From: Mesorhizobium sp.
GTDB lineage: Bacteria; Pseudomonadota; Alphaproteobacteria; Rhizobiales; Rhizobiaceae
Direction: 5' to 3'
NCBI GenBank assembly: GCA_004963905.1
Contig: SUGL01000015.1
Location: forward strand, 1-64,000
Length of the DNA: 64,000 bases
Both the position numbers and the translations under genes were made by a program. Positions 44,958 through 53,312 of the stretch are shown here, piece by piece; position 1 is the first letter of the stretch, and the number at the start of each line of letters is the position of its first letter. The notes under the pieces are model-generated. The model worked only from the letters and a program-made list of their open reading frames with translations, made no database searches and was not told the origin of the DNA.

Positions 44958-46103
44958 TCAGGCAATCTCTTCGAGTTCGGTCATCTCCCCGGTGCGGATC
45001 GTCATGGCGTTGCCGCGCCATTCGACGACGCCGCCCAGCCAGCCGCGCGACCAGACGATGGGAAGCATGGCGTCGCGCACGATCATCGCGGTGACGCTGC
45101 GCGGCGACAGGTACCAGCCCTTGGACCATGCAAGCAGGCACTCCGGCACATAGGCGATCGCCAGCACGCAAAGCGCCGTGGTGGGGAGGCTGACGCCGGC
45201 GCTTGCCGCCGCAATCAGCGCGAAAATCAGCGGCACAACCACGCCGGTCAGGATCTCGGGCGCGAAGAACAGCGGGAAGGTGACGCGGCGCAGCCGCGCC
45301 CAGCGCGCCTGGCGCGACCAGACTTCGGCGAGCGTGCGCTGGCCGAGCGGCTGTTCGAAGGGGGAGGCCACGAGATTGACCCGGAGGCCCAGGCTGTTGA
45401 CCAACTTGGTGGCCGCCGCATCCTCGGCGGCCTCGGCGGCCAGCGCCTGGATGCCGCCGTTTGCGTCGAGCATCGACTTGTTCCACAACATGCTCTTGCC
45501 CTGAGCGAAGCCAAGGCCGAGCGCCTCGGCGGCATATTGCCAGCGCGCCTGCAGCGTGTTGAGGAAGGCGCATTCGACCTCGGCCCAGAAGCCGTCCGGC
45601 CGCGAGCCGACCGGCGTCGAGCAGACGAGGCCGGTATCCCGTCGCCAGGCCGCCATCAGATGCTGGACATAGTCCTTGGGCATCAGCACGTTGGAATCGG
45701 CGAGAATCACCCAGTCGTGCCGGGCCGCCTGCCAGCCCTTGACGCAGTTGTTGAGCTTGGGATTGGCGCTGATCCTGTCCTCGCCGATCAAGAGCCGCGC
45801 CGGCACGTTCGGGAAGCGCGCGATCGCGGCATTGATCAACTTGACCACGGGGTCTTCCGGTTGGGTGACGCAGAAGATCAGCTCATAACGCGGCCAGTCG
45901 AGCGAGAAGGCGCGCTTGAGCGTCTCCTCGGCGAATGGCTCGACGCCGCGCGACGGCACGATGATGGAGACCGGCGGCTGCTTGCCGGCGAACGGGGGAA
46001 TGAAGCGCCTGGGTTTCAATCGCGACGAGGCGAGCAGGATGCTGGCAAAATTGGAAAGAAGAAGGGCTGACGAAGCAAAGGCGGCTGCAAAGGTCAGTTC
46101 CAT
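44958..46103 (-). CDS. Glycosyltransferase family 21-like (ceramide/diacylglycerol glucosyltransferase type)
   Basis: 381 residues. The N-terminal membrane anchor (residues 1-25) is followed by a GT-A catalytic domain: VSIIVPSRGVEPFAEETLKR, VILADSNVLMPKDYVQHL and QARWARLRRVTFPLF (the QxxRW-type motif). Two or more membrane segments lie near 280-325. This matches bacterial GT21 enzymes that glycosylate ceramide or diacylglycerol; Mesorhizobium and Agrobacterium have a processive member that makes glycolipids under phosphate limitation. The exact acceptor is not decidable here. Confidence 0.83.
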   Translation of the reverse strand: MELTFAAAFASSALLLSNFASILLASSRLKPRRFIPPFAGKQPPVSIIVPSRGVEPFAEETLKRAFSLDWPRYELIFCVTQPEDPVVKLINAAIARFPNVPARLLIGEDRISANPKLNNCVKGWQAARHDWVILADSNVLMPKDYVQHLMAAWRRDTGLVCSTPVGSRPDGFWAEVECAFLNTLQARWQYAAEALGLGFAQGKSMLWNKSMLDANGGIQALAAEAAEDAAATKLVNSLGLRVNLVASPFEQPLGQRTLAEVWSRQARWARLRRVTFPLFFAPEILTGVVVPLIFALIAAASAGVSLPTTALCVLAIAYVPECLLAWSKGWYLSPRSVTAMIVRDAMLPIVWSRGWLGGVVEWRGNAMTIRTGEMTELEEIA

Positions 46104-46197
46104 CGAGTTCTGGTCACTCCGGAAGGGCCGCCCGCGGCCGTTTCATCAGTCGACAGAGCACGCCCGAGTCGCCCGCAAGGTTTCTGCACACCAACAT

Positions 46198-46288
46198 TGT
46201 CATGTGTCACTTAAATGACATTGTTTTTCGGCAACTGCGCTAGAATCTGGCAGGATGGGCGGCGCTTCGTGTAACAACCGCGAAGCGC
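46198..46288. promoter_or_regulatory. Dyad and hairpin upstream of apaG
   Basis: TGTCAT (46198-46203) and ATGACA (46215-46220) are an inverted repeat spaced by 11 bases. GCGCTTCG (46262-46269) and CGAAGCGC (46281-46288) form a perfect eight-base stem about 36 bases before the apaG start. The first could be an operator and the second a leader hairpin. No other gene is visible in 46104-46324. Confidence 0.4.
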
Positions 46289-46324
46289 GGTAAATGTTCC
46301 CTAGCCGGCAAACCGGAGTGGCCC

Positions 46325-46717
46325 ATGTATCGCGCCGTGACGCGCAACATCGAAGTGCAGGTCAGGCCGTTCTATCTGGAGGATCGTTCCGATCCGTCGG
46401 AGGACCGCTATGTGTGGGGCTATCAGGTGACGATCGACAACCGGTCGGACGAGTTCGTGCAGCTTCTGTCGCGCTATTGGCACATCACCGACGGACGCGG
46501 CCGCGTCGAGGAGGTGCGTGGCGCCGGCGTCGTCGGCGACCAGCCGGAACTCAACCCGGGCGACAGCTACCAGTACACGTCGGGATGCCCGCTCTCGACG
46601 CCGTCCGGCATCATGGTCGGCCACTACACGATGCGCAACGGACGCGGCGAGACGTTCGATGTCGCCATCCCGGCCTTCTCCCTCGACATGCCGGGGACGA
46701 GGCGCACGGTGAATTAG
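46325..46717 (+). CDS. apaG: ApaG protein
   Basis: 130 residues of the ApaG/DUF525 beta-sandwich fold. [20 protein letters not shown] begins the protein. [40 protein letters not shown] and [20 protein letters not shown] are the family blocks. In enteric bacteria it is linked to cobalt/magnesium tolerance and diadenosine tetraphosphate metabolism; its biochemical role remains unclear. Confidence 0.94.
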   Translation: MYRAVTRNIEVQVRPFYLEDRSDPSEDRYVWGYQVTIDNRSDEFVQLLSRYWHITDGRGRVEEVRGAGVVGDQPELNPGDSYQYTSGCPLSTPSGIMVGHYTMRNGRGETFDVAIPAFSLDMPGTRRTVN

Positions 46718-46729
46718 CGAGTTTGGCTC

Positions 46730-46911
46730 TTTCTCCCCGTTCACGGGGAGAAATGCCCGGCAGGGCAATGAGGGGCAGCGCCGAGCTTGAGTGATTTTCC
46801 TTGAGGCAGACAACCGCGTCGCCAGTGTGGCGCTATGATCGCCAATGCCGGCGCTGCCCCCTCATCCGCCCTTCGGCACCTTCTCCCCGTGAAACGGGGA
46901 GAAGGAAGGGC
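46730..46911. repeat. Inverted pair of family A repeats between apaG and hslO
   Basis: Unit 1 (46730-46783) has CTCCCCGTTCACGGGGAGAA and ends GAGGGGCAGCGCCGAG. Unit 2 (46850-46911) begins GGCGCTGCCCCCTCATCCG and has CCCCGTGAAACGGGG. They are mirror copies around a 66-base spacer, exactly as at 10996-11175, and again lie between converging genes. Confidence 0.85.
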
Positions 46912-46914
46912 ATT

Positions 46915-47922
46915 TCACTCACCCGCGAAATCCGCAGGATCGAAGTCGTACTGCGTCGAGCAGAACTCGCAGGCGACATGGATGCCGCCGTCCTCGGTGC
47001 TGTCCTCGATCTCCTCGGCCGAAAAGCCTTCGAGGATGCCGCGGATCTTCTCACGCGAGCAGGAGCACTGATCGGCGACGGGAACGCTGCGGAAGACGCG
47101 CACTCCGTGCTCGTGGAACAGCCGGTAGAGCAGCCGCTCGGCGCCCACCGTGGGGTCGATCAGCTCGGTCGGCTCGATGGTGCCGAGCAGCGCCAGCAAT
47201 TCCCGCCAGGAATTGTCTGCCGGTTCGTGCGCCACGTCTCGCGGATCGCCGTCACCACCCGAAATATCGGGCACGCGCATGCGCTCCGGCGCCTGCGGCA
47301 AGAACTGCGCCAGGATGCCGCCCGCGCGCCATTGCTCGCGGGCGCCGCCCGGACCCGGCGTCACCAGCTTGGCAACCGACATCCTCAGATCGGTCGGGAT
47401 CTGCTCGGACTGGCGGAAGTAGGTGCGCGCGGCGTCCTCCAGCGACGTGCCGTCGAGTTGGACGATGCCCTGATAACGCTGCGTGTGGGCGCCCTGATCG
47501 ATGGTCAGCGCCAGAACACCGGTGCCGAGCAGCTTCTCCTGCGAAGTCTCGCCCGAGGCCACCAGCGCCTGCAGCCGGTCGGCGTCGAAGCGCGCATAGG
47601 CGCGCAGCGCATGCGGCGTGGTGAAATCGGCCACCAGCATGTCGACCGGCCCGTCGGTGCGGGTCTGCAGGATGAACTTGCCCTCGAACTTCAGCGACGT
47701 GCCGAGCAGCACGGTGAGCACGCAGGCTTCCGCCAGCAGCCGCGCGACCGGTTCGGGATAGTCGTGACGGCTGAGAATGGCGTCGAGCATCGGCCCGAGC
47801 TGCACGGTGCGACCGCGCACGTCGAGGGGCGCCACTTCGTAAGGCACGACATGGTCGTCGCCGGCGAAGCCGAATTCACCGAGTTTGGGTTGATGATCAG
47901 CCAATGGACGGGTTTCCAACAT
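46915..47922 (-). CDS. hslO: Redox-regulated chaperone Hsp33
   Basis: A 335-residue holdase activated by oxidation. The core starts MLETRPLADHQPKLGEF and contains VLTVLLGTSLKFEGKFILQT. The C-terminal zinc switch has CSCS near 268 and CEFC near 320 (CxC and CxxC, four cysteines). ATG 47922 has GGAG eight bases upstream; the 47958 frame start is less likely. It ends beside the repeat pair and is downstream of argF in the same direction. Confidence 0.93.
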   Translation of the reverse strand: MLETRPLADHQPKLGEFGFAGDDHVVPYEVAPLDVRGRTVQLGPMLDAILSRHDYPEPVARLLAEACVLTVLLGTSLKFEGKFILQTRTDGPVDMLVADFTTPHALRAYARFDADRLQALVASGETSQEKLLGTGVLALTIDQGAHTQRYQGIVQLDGTSLEDAARTYFRQSEQIPTDLRMSVAKLVTPGPGGAREQWRAGGILAQFLPQAPERMRVPDISGGDGDPRDVAHEPADNSWRELLALLGTIEPTELIDPTVGAERLLYRLFHEHGVRVFRSVPVADQCSCSREKIRGILEGFSAEEIEDSTEDGGIHVACEFCSTQYDFDPADFAGE

Positions 47923-48069
47923 GACAAAGCTCCGGGGCGCGTCCATCCCGCTTTGCAAGCGGCATGGGTCGAAGCGCGTTCGATTTGCGTGATGGCCCGC
48001 AAATAGGCATCACGCATCGCCAGATCAAGTTGGTCCGGATCAGGACAACCCGGTTCAAGTCGGGCCTTC

Positions 48070-48981
48070 TCAAGCGCCCAGGCACCAGGCCAGCACCGCT
48101 TTCTGGGCGTGCAGCCGGTTTTCGGCCTCGTCGAACACCACCGAATGCGGCCCGTCGATCACCTCGTCGGTGACCTCCTCGCCGCGGTGCGCCGGCAGGC
48201 AGTGCATGAAGAGCGCGTCGGACTTCGCCTTGGCCATCAGCGCGGCGTTGACCTGGTAAGGCAGGAAGACGTTGTGGCCGCGGGCGCGATGCTCCTGGCC
48301 CATCGACACCCAACTGTCGGTGACGACGCAATCCGCCTGGTCGACGGCCTCTTCGGCCGAGTGGGCAAATCTGACCTTGCCGCCATTGGCCTTCGCCCAG
48401 TCGACGTATTTCTCGAACGGTTCGCTGCCCTCCGGCACAGCGACGTTAAGGTTGAAGCGGAACCGCGCCGAGGCTTCGAGCAGCGAGTGCAGCACATTGT
48501 TGCCGTCGCCGGTCCAGGCGAAGGTCTTGCCGGCCACCGGACCGCGATGCTCCTCGTAGGTCATGATGTCGGCCATCAGCTGGCAGGGATGAGTGTCGTC
48601 GGTGAGCCCGTTGATGACCGGAACGGTGGCGTTTTCGGTGAGTTCCAGCAGCCGGTCATGCGAGGTGGTGCGGATCATGATGGCGTCGACGTAGCGCGAC
48701 AGCACCTTGGCGGTGTCGGCGATGGTTTCGGAACGGCCGAGCTGCATTTCGGTGCCGGTCAGCATGATCGTCTCGCCGCCAAGCTGGCGCATGCCGACAT
48801 CGAAGGAAACGCGCGTGCGCGTCGACGGCTTGTCGAAGATCATGGCCAACACCTTGCCTTCGAGCGGTTTCGAACGCTCGCCGGCCTTGAGCCTGGTCTT
48901 TCGCGCCACCGCATCGTCCAGCATCGAGCGCAGGTCGCCGGCGGAAACGGCTGACAGGTCGGTGAAGTGGCGAACACTCAT
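48070..48981 (-). CDS. argF: Ornithine carbamoyltransferase
   Basis: A 303-residue enzyme that makes citrulline from ornithine and carbamoyl phosphate in arginine synthesis. Carbamoyl-phosphate sites are STRTRVSF near 54 and HPCQ near 130. The ornithine loop is DSWVSMGQE near 230, and [11 protein letters not shown] is near 270. ATG 48981 ([12 protein letters not shown]) is chosen. It follows argD by 15 bases on the same strand, forming argD-argF, possibly continuing to hslO. Confidence 0.96.
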   Translation of the reverse strand: MSVRHFTDLSAVSAGDLRSMLDDAVARKTRLKAGERSKPLEGKVLAMIFDKPSTRTRVSFDVGMRQLGGETIMLTGTEMQLGRSETIADTAKVLSRYVDAIMIRTTSHDRLLELTENATVPVINGLTDDTHPCQLMADIMTYEEHRGPVAGKTFAWTGDGNNVLHSLLEASARFRFNLNVAVPEGSEPFEKYVDWAKANGGKVRFAHSAEEAVDQADCVVTDSWVSMGQEHRARGHNVFLPYQVNAALMAKAKSDALFMHCLPAHRGEEVTDEVIDGPHSVVFDEAENRLHAQKAVLAWCLGA

Positions 48982-48996
48982 CGGCAAATTCCAGAA

Positions 48997-50196
48997 TTAC
49001 TTCGCGGCTTCGGCCGCAATGGCGTCGGTCAAGCCCTTGACGCCGGCGCGGATGCGCTTCAGCGCCTCGCCGATCTCCTCGTCGGTGACGGTGAGCGGCG
49101 GCAAGAGACGAATGACGTTGTCGCCGGCCGGCACGGCGAGCAAGTGCTGGTCGCGCAGCGCCATGTTCACCCTGGTGTTGGGCATGGCGCATTTCAGCCC
49201 AAGCATCAGGCCGGTTCCCCTGATGCCTTCGATGACGTCGGGATATTCGTCGACGACCGCGGCAAGGCCTTGCTTGAGCAGCAGCGCCTTGCGCTGGACA
49301 TCCTCGAGGAAGCCGTCGGCCAGCACGACGTCGAGCACGGCATTGCCCACCGCCATCGCCAGCGGGTTGCCGCCGAAGGTGGTGCCGTGCACACCGGCCG
49401 TCATGCCGGTCGCGGCCTCGTCGGTGGCGAGACAGGCGCCCATCGGGAAGCCGCCGCCGATACCCTTGGCAATCGCCATCAGGTCGGGGGTCACGCCGCT
49501 CCATTCATGCGCGAAAAGCTTGCCGGTGCGGCCGATACCGCACTGGACCTCGTCGAAAATCAGAAGCAGGCCGTGCTGGTCGCAGAGCTGGCGCAGGCGC
49601 TTCAGCGACTGCGTCGGCACCGGACGGATGCCGCCCTCGCCCTGCACCGGCTCGATCAGGATCGCCGCGGTCTCCGGCGTTATCGCCTTTTCGGCGGCGT
49701 CGATGTCGTCGAACGCTACCTGGTCGAAGCCCTCGACCTTCGGCCCGAAGCCTTCGAGATATTTGTACTGGCCGCCGGCGGCGATGGTCGCCAGGGTGCG
49801 GCCGTGGAAGGCGCCCTCGAAGGTGATGATGCGGAAACGCTCCGGATGGCCCTTGACGAAATGGTAACGCCGCGCCGTCTTGATGGCGCATTCCAGAGCC
49901 TCGGCGCCGGAATTGGTGAAGAACACCTTGTCCGCAAAGGTCGCTTCGACCAGCCGTTCGCCCAGCCGGCGCTGCTCCGGGATCTCGTAGAGGTTCGAGA
50001 CGTGCCACAGCTTGGCGGCCTGCTCGGTGAGCGCCGCGACCAGGTGCGGATGGCTGTGGCCCAGCGAGTTCACGGCGATGCCGCCGGCGAAATCGAGGTA
50101 TCGCTCGCCCTTGTCGGTGACCAGCCAGGTCCCCTCCCCGCGGTCGAAAGCCAGGGGTGCGCGAGCAAAAGTCTCGTAAAGCGCCGAACCGCTCAT
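48997..50196 (-). CDS. argD: Acetylornithine aminotransferase
   Basis: A 399-residue class III PLP aminotransferase acting on N-acetylornithine (and often succinyl-diaminopimelate). It starts with [72 protein letters not shown] and the PLP-lysine block [15 protein letters not shown] are all present. A terminator-like hairpin lies about 27 bases upstream of the start on the same strand, suggesting leader control. Confidence 0.95.
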   Translation of the reverse strand: MSGSALYETFARAPLAFDRGEGTWLVTDKGERYLDFAGGIAVNSLGHSHPHLVAALTEQAAKLWHVSNLYEIPEQRRLGERLVEATFADKVFFTNSGAEALECAIKTARRYHFVKGHPERFRIITFEGAFHGRTLATIAAGGQYKYLEGFGPKVEGFDQVAFDDIDAAEKAITPETAAILIEPVQGEGGIRPVPTQSLKRLRQLCDQHGLLLIFDEVQCGIGRTGKLFAHEWSGVTPDLMAIAKGIGGGFPMGACLATDEAATGMTAGVHGTTFGGNPLAMAVGNAVLDVVLADGFLEDVQRKALLLKQGLAAVVDEYPDVIEGIRGTGLMLGLKCAMPNTRVNMALRDQHLLAVPAGDNVIRLLPPLTVTDEEIGEALKRIRAGVKGLTDAIAAEAAK

Positions 50197-50222
50197 TATA
50201 TGCGTCTCCGGAACCGGAAATC

Positions 50223-50245
50223 AAAAAAGCCGCCAAAGCGGCGGC
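50223..50245 (-). terminator. Terminator-like hairpin in the argD leader
   Basis: On the minus strand GCCGCC-GCTTT-GGCGGC (50245-50229) is followed by six T residues (50228-50223), about 27 bases before the argD start. Because the upstream gene (gcrA) is divergent, it can only act on the argD leader itself. That points to attenuation, although RNA stability is an alternative. Confidence 0.65.
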
Positions 50246-50371
50246 CTTTGCGGCTTATCATGTTTTTCGGCCATGAAGTCAACGAAAACGTCGCGCAGAA
50301 GCGCGCGGCAAGCCCCCGACGGCACGCCGGCTCATGAGCGGTCAGGCAAGTTGGGGAAAACCGAAAAAACC

Positions 50372-50518
50372 GAATCGTGTTGCCCTGGGGACTCTTGTCA
50401 CCGAGTCAGCGCATAAGGTAATTGTAGTTGAGAAATAGCTAGATTTCGTGCGGCGGATCTAATCACCCGGTATATGTGGTGTTGTTTGCCCGGCGGGAGC
50501 CGGGGCGGGAAGGGATTC
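50372..50518. promoter_or_regulatory. Cluster of four GANTC (CcrM) sites upstream of gcrA
   Basis: GAATC (50372-50376), GACTC (50390-50394), GAGTC (50403-50407) and GATTC (50514-50518) lie within 147 bases. Chance expectation is about 0.6. GcrA-regulated and CcrM-methylated promoters in alphaproteobacteria often carry such sites, so methylation may time gcrA or argD expression. The rest of 50246-50552 shows no gene. Confidence 0.55.
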
Positions 50519-50552
50519 TGACTGCCGTACGCCTCAGCAGGAGCGCGGTCTC

Positions 50553-51071
50553 ATGAACTGGACTGACGAGCGGGTCGAACTTCTCAGGAAATTGTGGTCG
50601 GAGGGTCTGAGCGCCAGCCAGATCGCCGCACAGCTCGGCGGCGTGAGCCGCAACGCCGTCATCGGCAAGGTGCATCGCCTGAAACTGTCGGGCCGCGGCC
50701 GCGCGACCGCCGCGCCGGCGCGCCAGAAGAAGGCGACGCAAGGGGCCTCGATGCAGAAATCGGTGGCTCGAGCCGCAAGTGCTGCACGTCACGTGACGGC
50801 CTCCATCGGCGCGACTGCACTGCAGGTGCAGTTCGACGCGGAGCCGGTGGCGCGCCACTACATCCGCCCGGTTGAAAACGTCGTGGTGCCGATCTCGCGC
50901 AACCTGCAGCTCGTCGAGCTGACCGAGCGCACCTGCAAGTGGCCGAACGGCGATCCGCTGTCGGAAGACTTCAGCTTCTGCGGCAACGACGCCGCGGAAA
51001 CCGGCCCGTACTGCAAATATCACGCCCGTGTGGCGTTCCAGCCGGCGGCGGAGCGGCGCAGAAGCCGCTGA
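50553..51071 (+). CDS. gcrA: Cell cycle regulator GcrA
   Basis: A 172-residue transcription factor that acts with sigma-70 at CcrM-methylated promoters. The N-terminal DNA-binding part is MNWTDERVELLRKLWSEGLS followed by ASQIAAQLGGVSRNAVIGKV. A basic linker follows. The C-terminal sigma-binding domain has LVELTERTCKWPNGDPLSED and FCGNDAAETGPYCKYHARVA with the conserved cysteines. Length matches the family. Confidence 0.95.
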   Translation: MNWTDERVELLRKLWSEGLSASQIAAQLGGVSRNAVIGKVHRLKLSGRGRATAAPARQKKATQGASMQKSVARAASAARHVTASIGATALQVQFDAEPVARHYIRPVENVVVPISRNLQLVELTERTCKWPNGDPLSEDFSFCGNDAAETGPYCKYHARVAFQPAAERRRSR

Positions 51072-51072
51072 G

Positions 51073-51177
51073 CGAATAGCGAATAGCGAATAGCGAATAG
51101 AACGGTGTCGGTATTCGAGTCCGGCACAAGCTTCGTTTGTCCCTATTGGCTACTCCCTATTCGCTGTTCGCTTTTTT
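51073..51177. terminator. Tandem heptamer and hairpin between gcrA and corA
   Basis: Four exact copies of GCGAATA (51073-51100) follow the gcrA stop directly. CTATTCGCTGTTCGC (51157-51171) pairs with the repeat (GCGAATAGCGAATAG) with one mismatch and is followed by TTTTTT (51172-51177), making a terminator for gcrA. The tandem array offers alternative registers for the left arm. The T run touches the corA stop. Confidence 0.65.
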
Positions 51178-52187
51178 CACAGCCACCCATTCTTCCTGAA
51201 CCGCCAGTACAGAAACGCGCAGATCAGCGCGATCGCCACCAGCACGCTCGGGTAGCCATATTCCATCTTGAGTTCAGGCATGTCCGTAAAGTTCATGCCG
51301 TAGATGCCGGCGAAGGCCGTCGGCACCGCCAGGATGGCTGCCCATGAGGCAAGCTTCTTGGAGATCGCCGTTTCCTGGCTCTGTCCGACCAGAAGGCTGG
51401 CCTCGAAGGCGAAGGCCAGAACCTCTCGCAGGCTGTCTACCTTCTCCTGCACGGTACGGATGTGGTCGGTCACGTCGCGGAACAGCGGATGCATGGCGGC
51501 GTGGATCTGCGGCAGCTCGGCGCTGGTGAGCCGCCGGCAGACCTCGACCAGCGGCAGCGCCGCGTTGCGCAGCCTGAGCAGGTCGCGGCGCAACATGTAG
51601 AGCCGTTCGATATCGGTGCCGCTCATCGGCTTCAGCAGCACCTTGTCCTCGATTGCCTCGACCTCGTCCTCGATCTGCTCGAGCACCGGCATGTAGTTGT
51701 CGACGATGAAATCGAGGATGGCGTAGAGGACGAAATCCTCGCCCTTGGCCAGCGAAGACGGGCAGCTTTCCCAGTGCTGGCGCACCGGGGCGTAGGAGGT
51801 CGACGGACCGTGCCTGACGCTGACGATATAGCCGGTGCCGACGAAGAGATGGGTCTCGCCGAAGGTGACGCGGCCTTCGATCAGCTGGGCGGTGCGGGCA
51901 ACGATGAACAAGGCGTCGCCATATTGCTCGAGCTTCGGCCGCTGATGTGGGTGCTCGGCGTCCTCGATCGCCAGATCGTGCAGGTGGAACTGCGCCTGCA
52001 CCCTGAGCAACAGGTTGCGGTCCGGCTCGAGCAGGCCGATCCAGACGACATGGCCGGGCCTTGCCGCCCATACACCAGCCTCTTCGATCGGAATGTCGGC
52101 GATGCGCTTGCCGGCGGAATAGACGCTGGACGCAATGATGCCGGATGTCGGCTGGCGGGCCGGGGTCAGGTTTCGAACTTGTTCCAT
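51177..52187 (-). CDS. corA: CorA-family magnesium/cobalt transporter
   Basis: A 336-residue inner-membrane channel protein. A long cytoplasmic domain (about 1-270) with QFHLHDLAIEDAEHPHQRPK is followed by two membrane helices. The selectivity motif YGMNFTDMPEL lies between them, and the C-terminus is FLYWRFRKNGWL. It imports magnesium and other divalent ions. Transcribed alone; repeat DNA lies upstream. Confidence 0.93.
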   Translation of the reverse strand: MEQVRNLTPARQPTSGIIASSVYSAGKRIADIPIEEAGVWAARPGHVVWIGLLEPDRNLLLRVQAQFHLHDLAIEDAEHPHQRPKLEQYGDALFIVARTAQLIEGRVTFGETHLFVGTGYIVSVRHGPSTSYAPVRQHWESCPSSLAKGEDFVLYAILDFIVDNYMPVLEQIEDEVEAIEDKVLLKPMSGTDIERLYMLRRDLLRLRNAALPLVEVCRRLTSAELPQIHAAMHPLFRDVTDHIRTVQEKVDSLREVLAFAFEASLLVGQSQETAISKKLASWAAILAVPTAFAGIYGMNFTDMPELKMEYGYPSVLVAIALICAFLYWRFRKNGWL

Positions 52188-52228
52188 CGCAACCTCCCGA
52201 GACAGCGACTGACAAAATCACTGCGCCT

Positions 52229-52437
52229 AGAGCTTTTCACCGTTTCACGGAAACGGCGAACCGCTCTAACTCTTTGTTTTGACGCAATTCCGGACGGAAA
52301 ACCGTTACACACTTTTCCTGGAATTGCTCCAAAGCGCGTCGCGCTGAAGCGGATTCAGGCGGCGCGCTTTAAGTCTTTGTTTTTATGCATGTCCGTTTTC
52401 GCAAAGCCGCTGCGCACTTTTGGGCGACATGCATTGG
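52229..52437. repeat. Mosaic repeat: family C joined to family C2
   Basis: 52229-52330 copies the 12567-12668 unit (AGAGCTTTTCACCGTTTCAC through CACTTTTCCTGGAATTGCTC). It runs straight into 52331-52437, which copies the 13738-13842 unit (AAAGCGCGTCGCGCTGAAGC through GGGCGACATGCATT). The two families are separate elsewhere in the window, so this is a composite. It fills the corA-phoU gap, where no gene is seen. Confidence 0.85.
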
Positions 52438-52481
52438 AGGAGGTTAGCCTAAATTAGAAAGCCGTTCGAGAGGCCGCTTGT

Positions 52482-53207
52482 TCACTTAGCCGATACCGTC
52501 CCCGGGGACACCACCTGGTCGGTCTTGTCGCCCTTCGGTCGATCGGCCGGCATCTGGTCGCCGGTGACGATGTAGTAGATGGTTTCGGCTATGTTGGTGG
52601 CGTGATCGCCGATGCGCTCGATGTTCTTGGCGCAGAAGAGCAAATGCGTGCAGGGCGTGATGTTGCGCGGATCCTCCATCATGTAGGTCAGGAGCTCGCG
52701 AAACAACGAGGTGTACATGGCGTCGATCTGGTCATCGCGGTCGCGCACGAAGCCGATCTTCTCGACCGAGCGCGAGGCATAGACGTCAAGCACTTCCTTG
52801 AGCTGCGTCAGGGCGAGGTTGGCCAGCGCTTCGAGTCCGCGGAACAGGCTGTTCGGCTGGCGGCCGTCGATGACCGCCGCGACGCGCTTGGCGACGTTCT
52901 TGCCGAGATCGCCGACGCGCTCGATGTCGGCCGAGATGCGGATGGCCCCGACGATCTCGCGCAGATCGGTCGCCATCGGCTGGCGCTTGGCGATGATGAT
53001 GATCGCCTTGTCGTCGATCTCGCGCTGGCCCTCGTCGAGGACGAGATCGTCCTGAATGACCTTTTGGGCAAGGCCCGGATCGGCGTTGACCAGCGCCGCG
53101 ATCGCCTGCTCGACCATGCGCTCGGCATGCCCGCCCATGGCGGCGATGCGCTTGGACAGGAATTTCAGCTCTTCGTCATAGGCACTGACAATGTGAACGG
53201 ATTGCAT
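52482..53207 (-). CDS. phoU: Phosphate-specific transport regulator PhoU
   Basis: A 241-residue helical-bundle protein that links the Pst transporter to PhoR. Two similar halves begin HIVSAYDEELKFLSKRIAAM and GLEALANLALTQLKEVLDVY. Metal-binding acidic motifs (ERVGDLGKNVAKR, ERIGDHATNIAETIYYI) close each half. Downstream of phoR on the same strand, 105 bases away. pstSCAB and phoB, which usually lie around these genes in rhizobia, are not here. Confidence 0.95.
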   Translation of the reverse strand: MQSVHIVSAYDEELKFLSKRIAAMGGHAERMVEQAIAALVNADPGLAQKVIQDDLVLDEGQREIDDKAIIIIAKRQPMATDLREIVGAIRISADIERVGDLGKNVAKRVAAVIDGRQPNSLFRGLEALANLALTQLKEVLDVYASRSVEKIGFVRDRDDQIDAMYTSLFRELLTYMMEDPRNITPCTHLLFCAKNIERIGDHATNIAETIYYIVTGDQMPADRPKGDKTDQVVSPGTVSAK

Positions 53208-53312
53208 GGATATGCCTTCCCGGTGTCTGCCGGCTGCGCTCCCTCAATCTGTCGCTGATACGCGAACCGGATGACAGAAAGACGAAATTGCCGGTTAGCA
53301 ACCAATACACAA

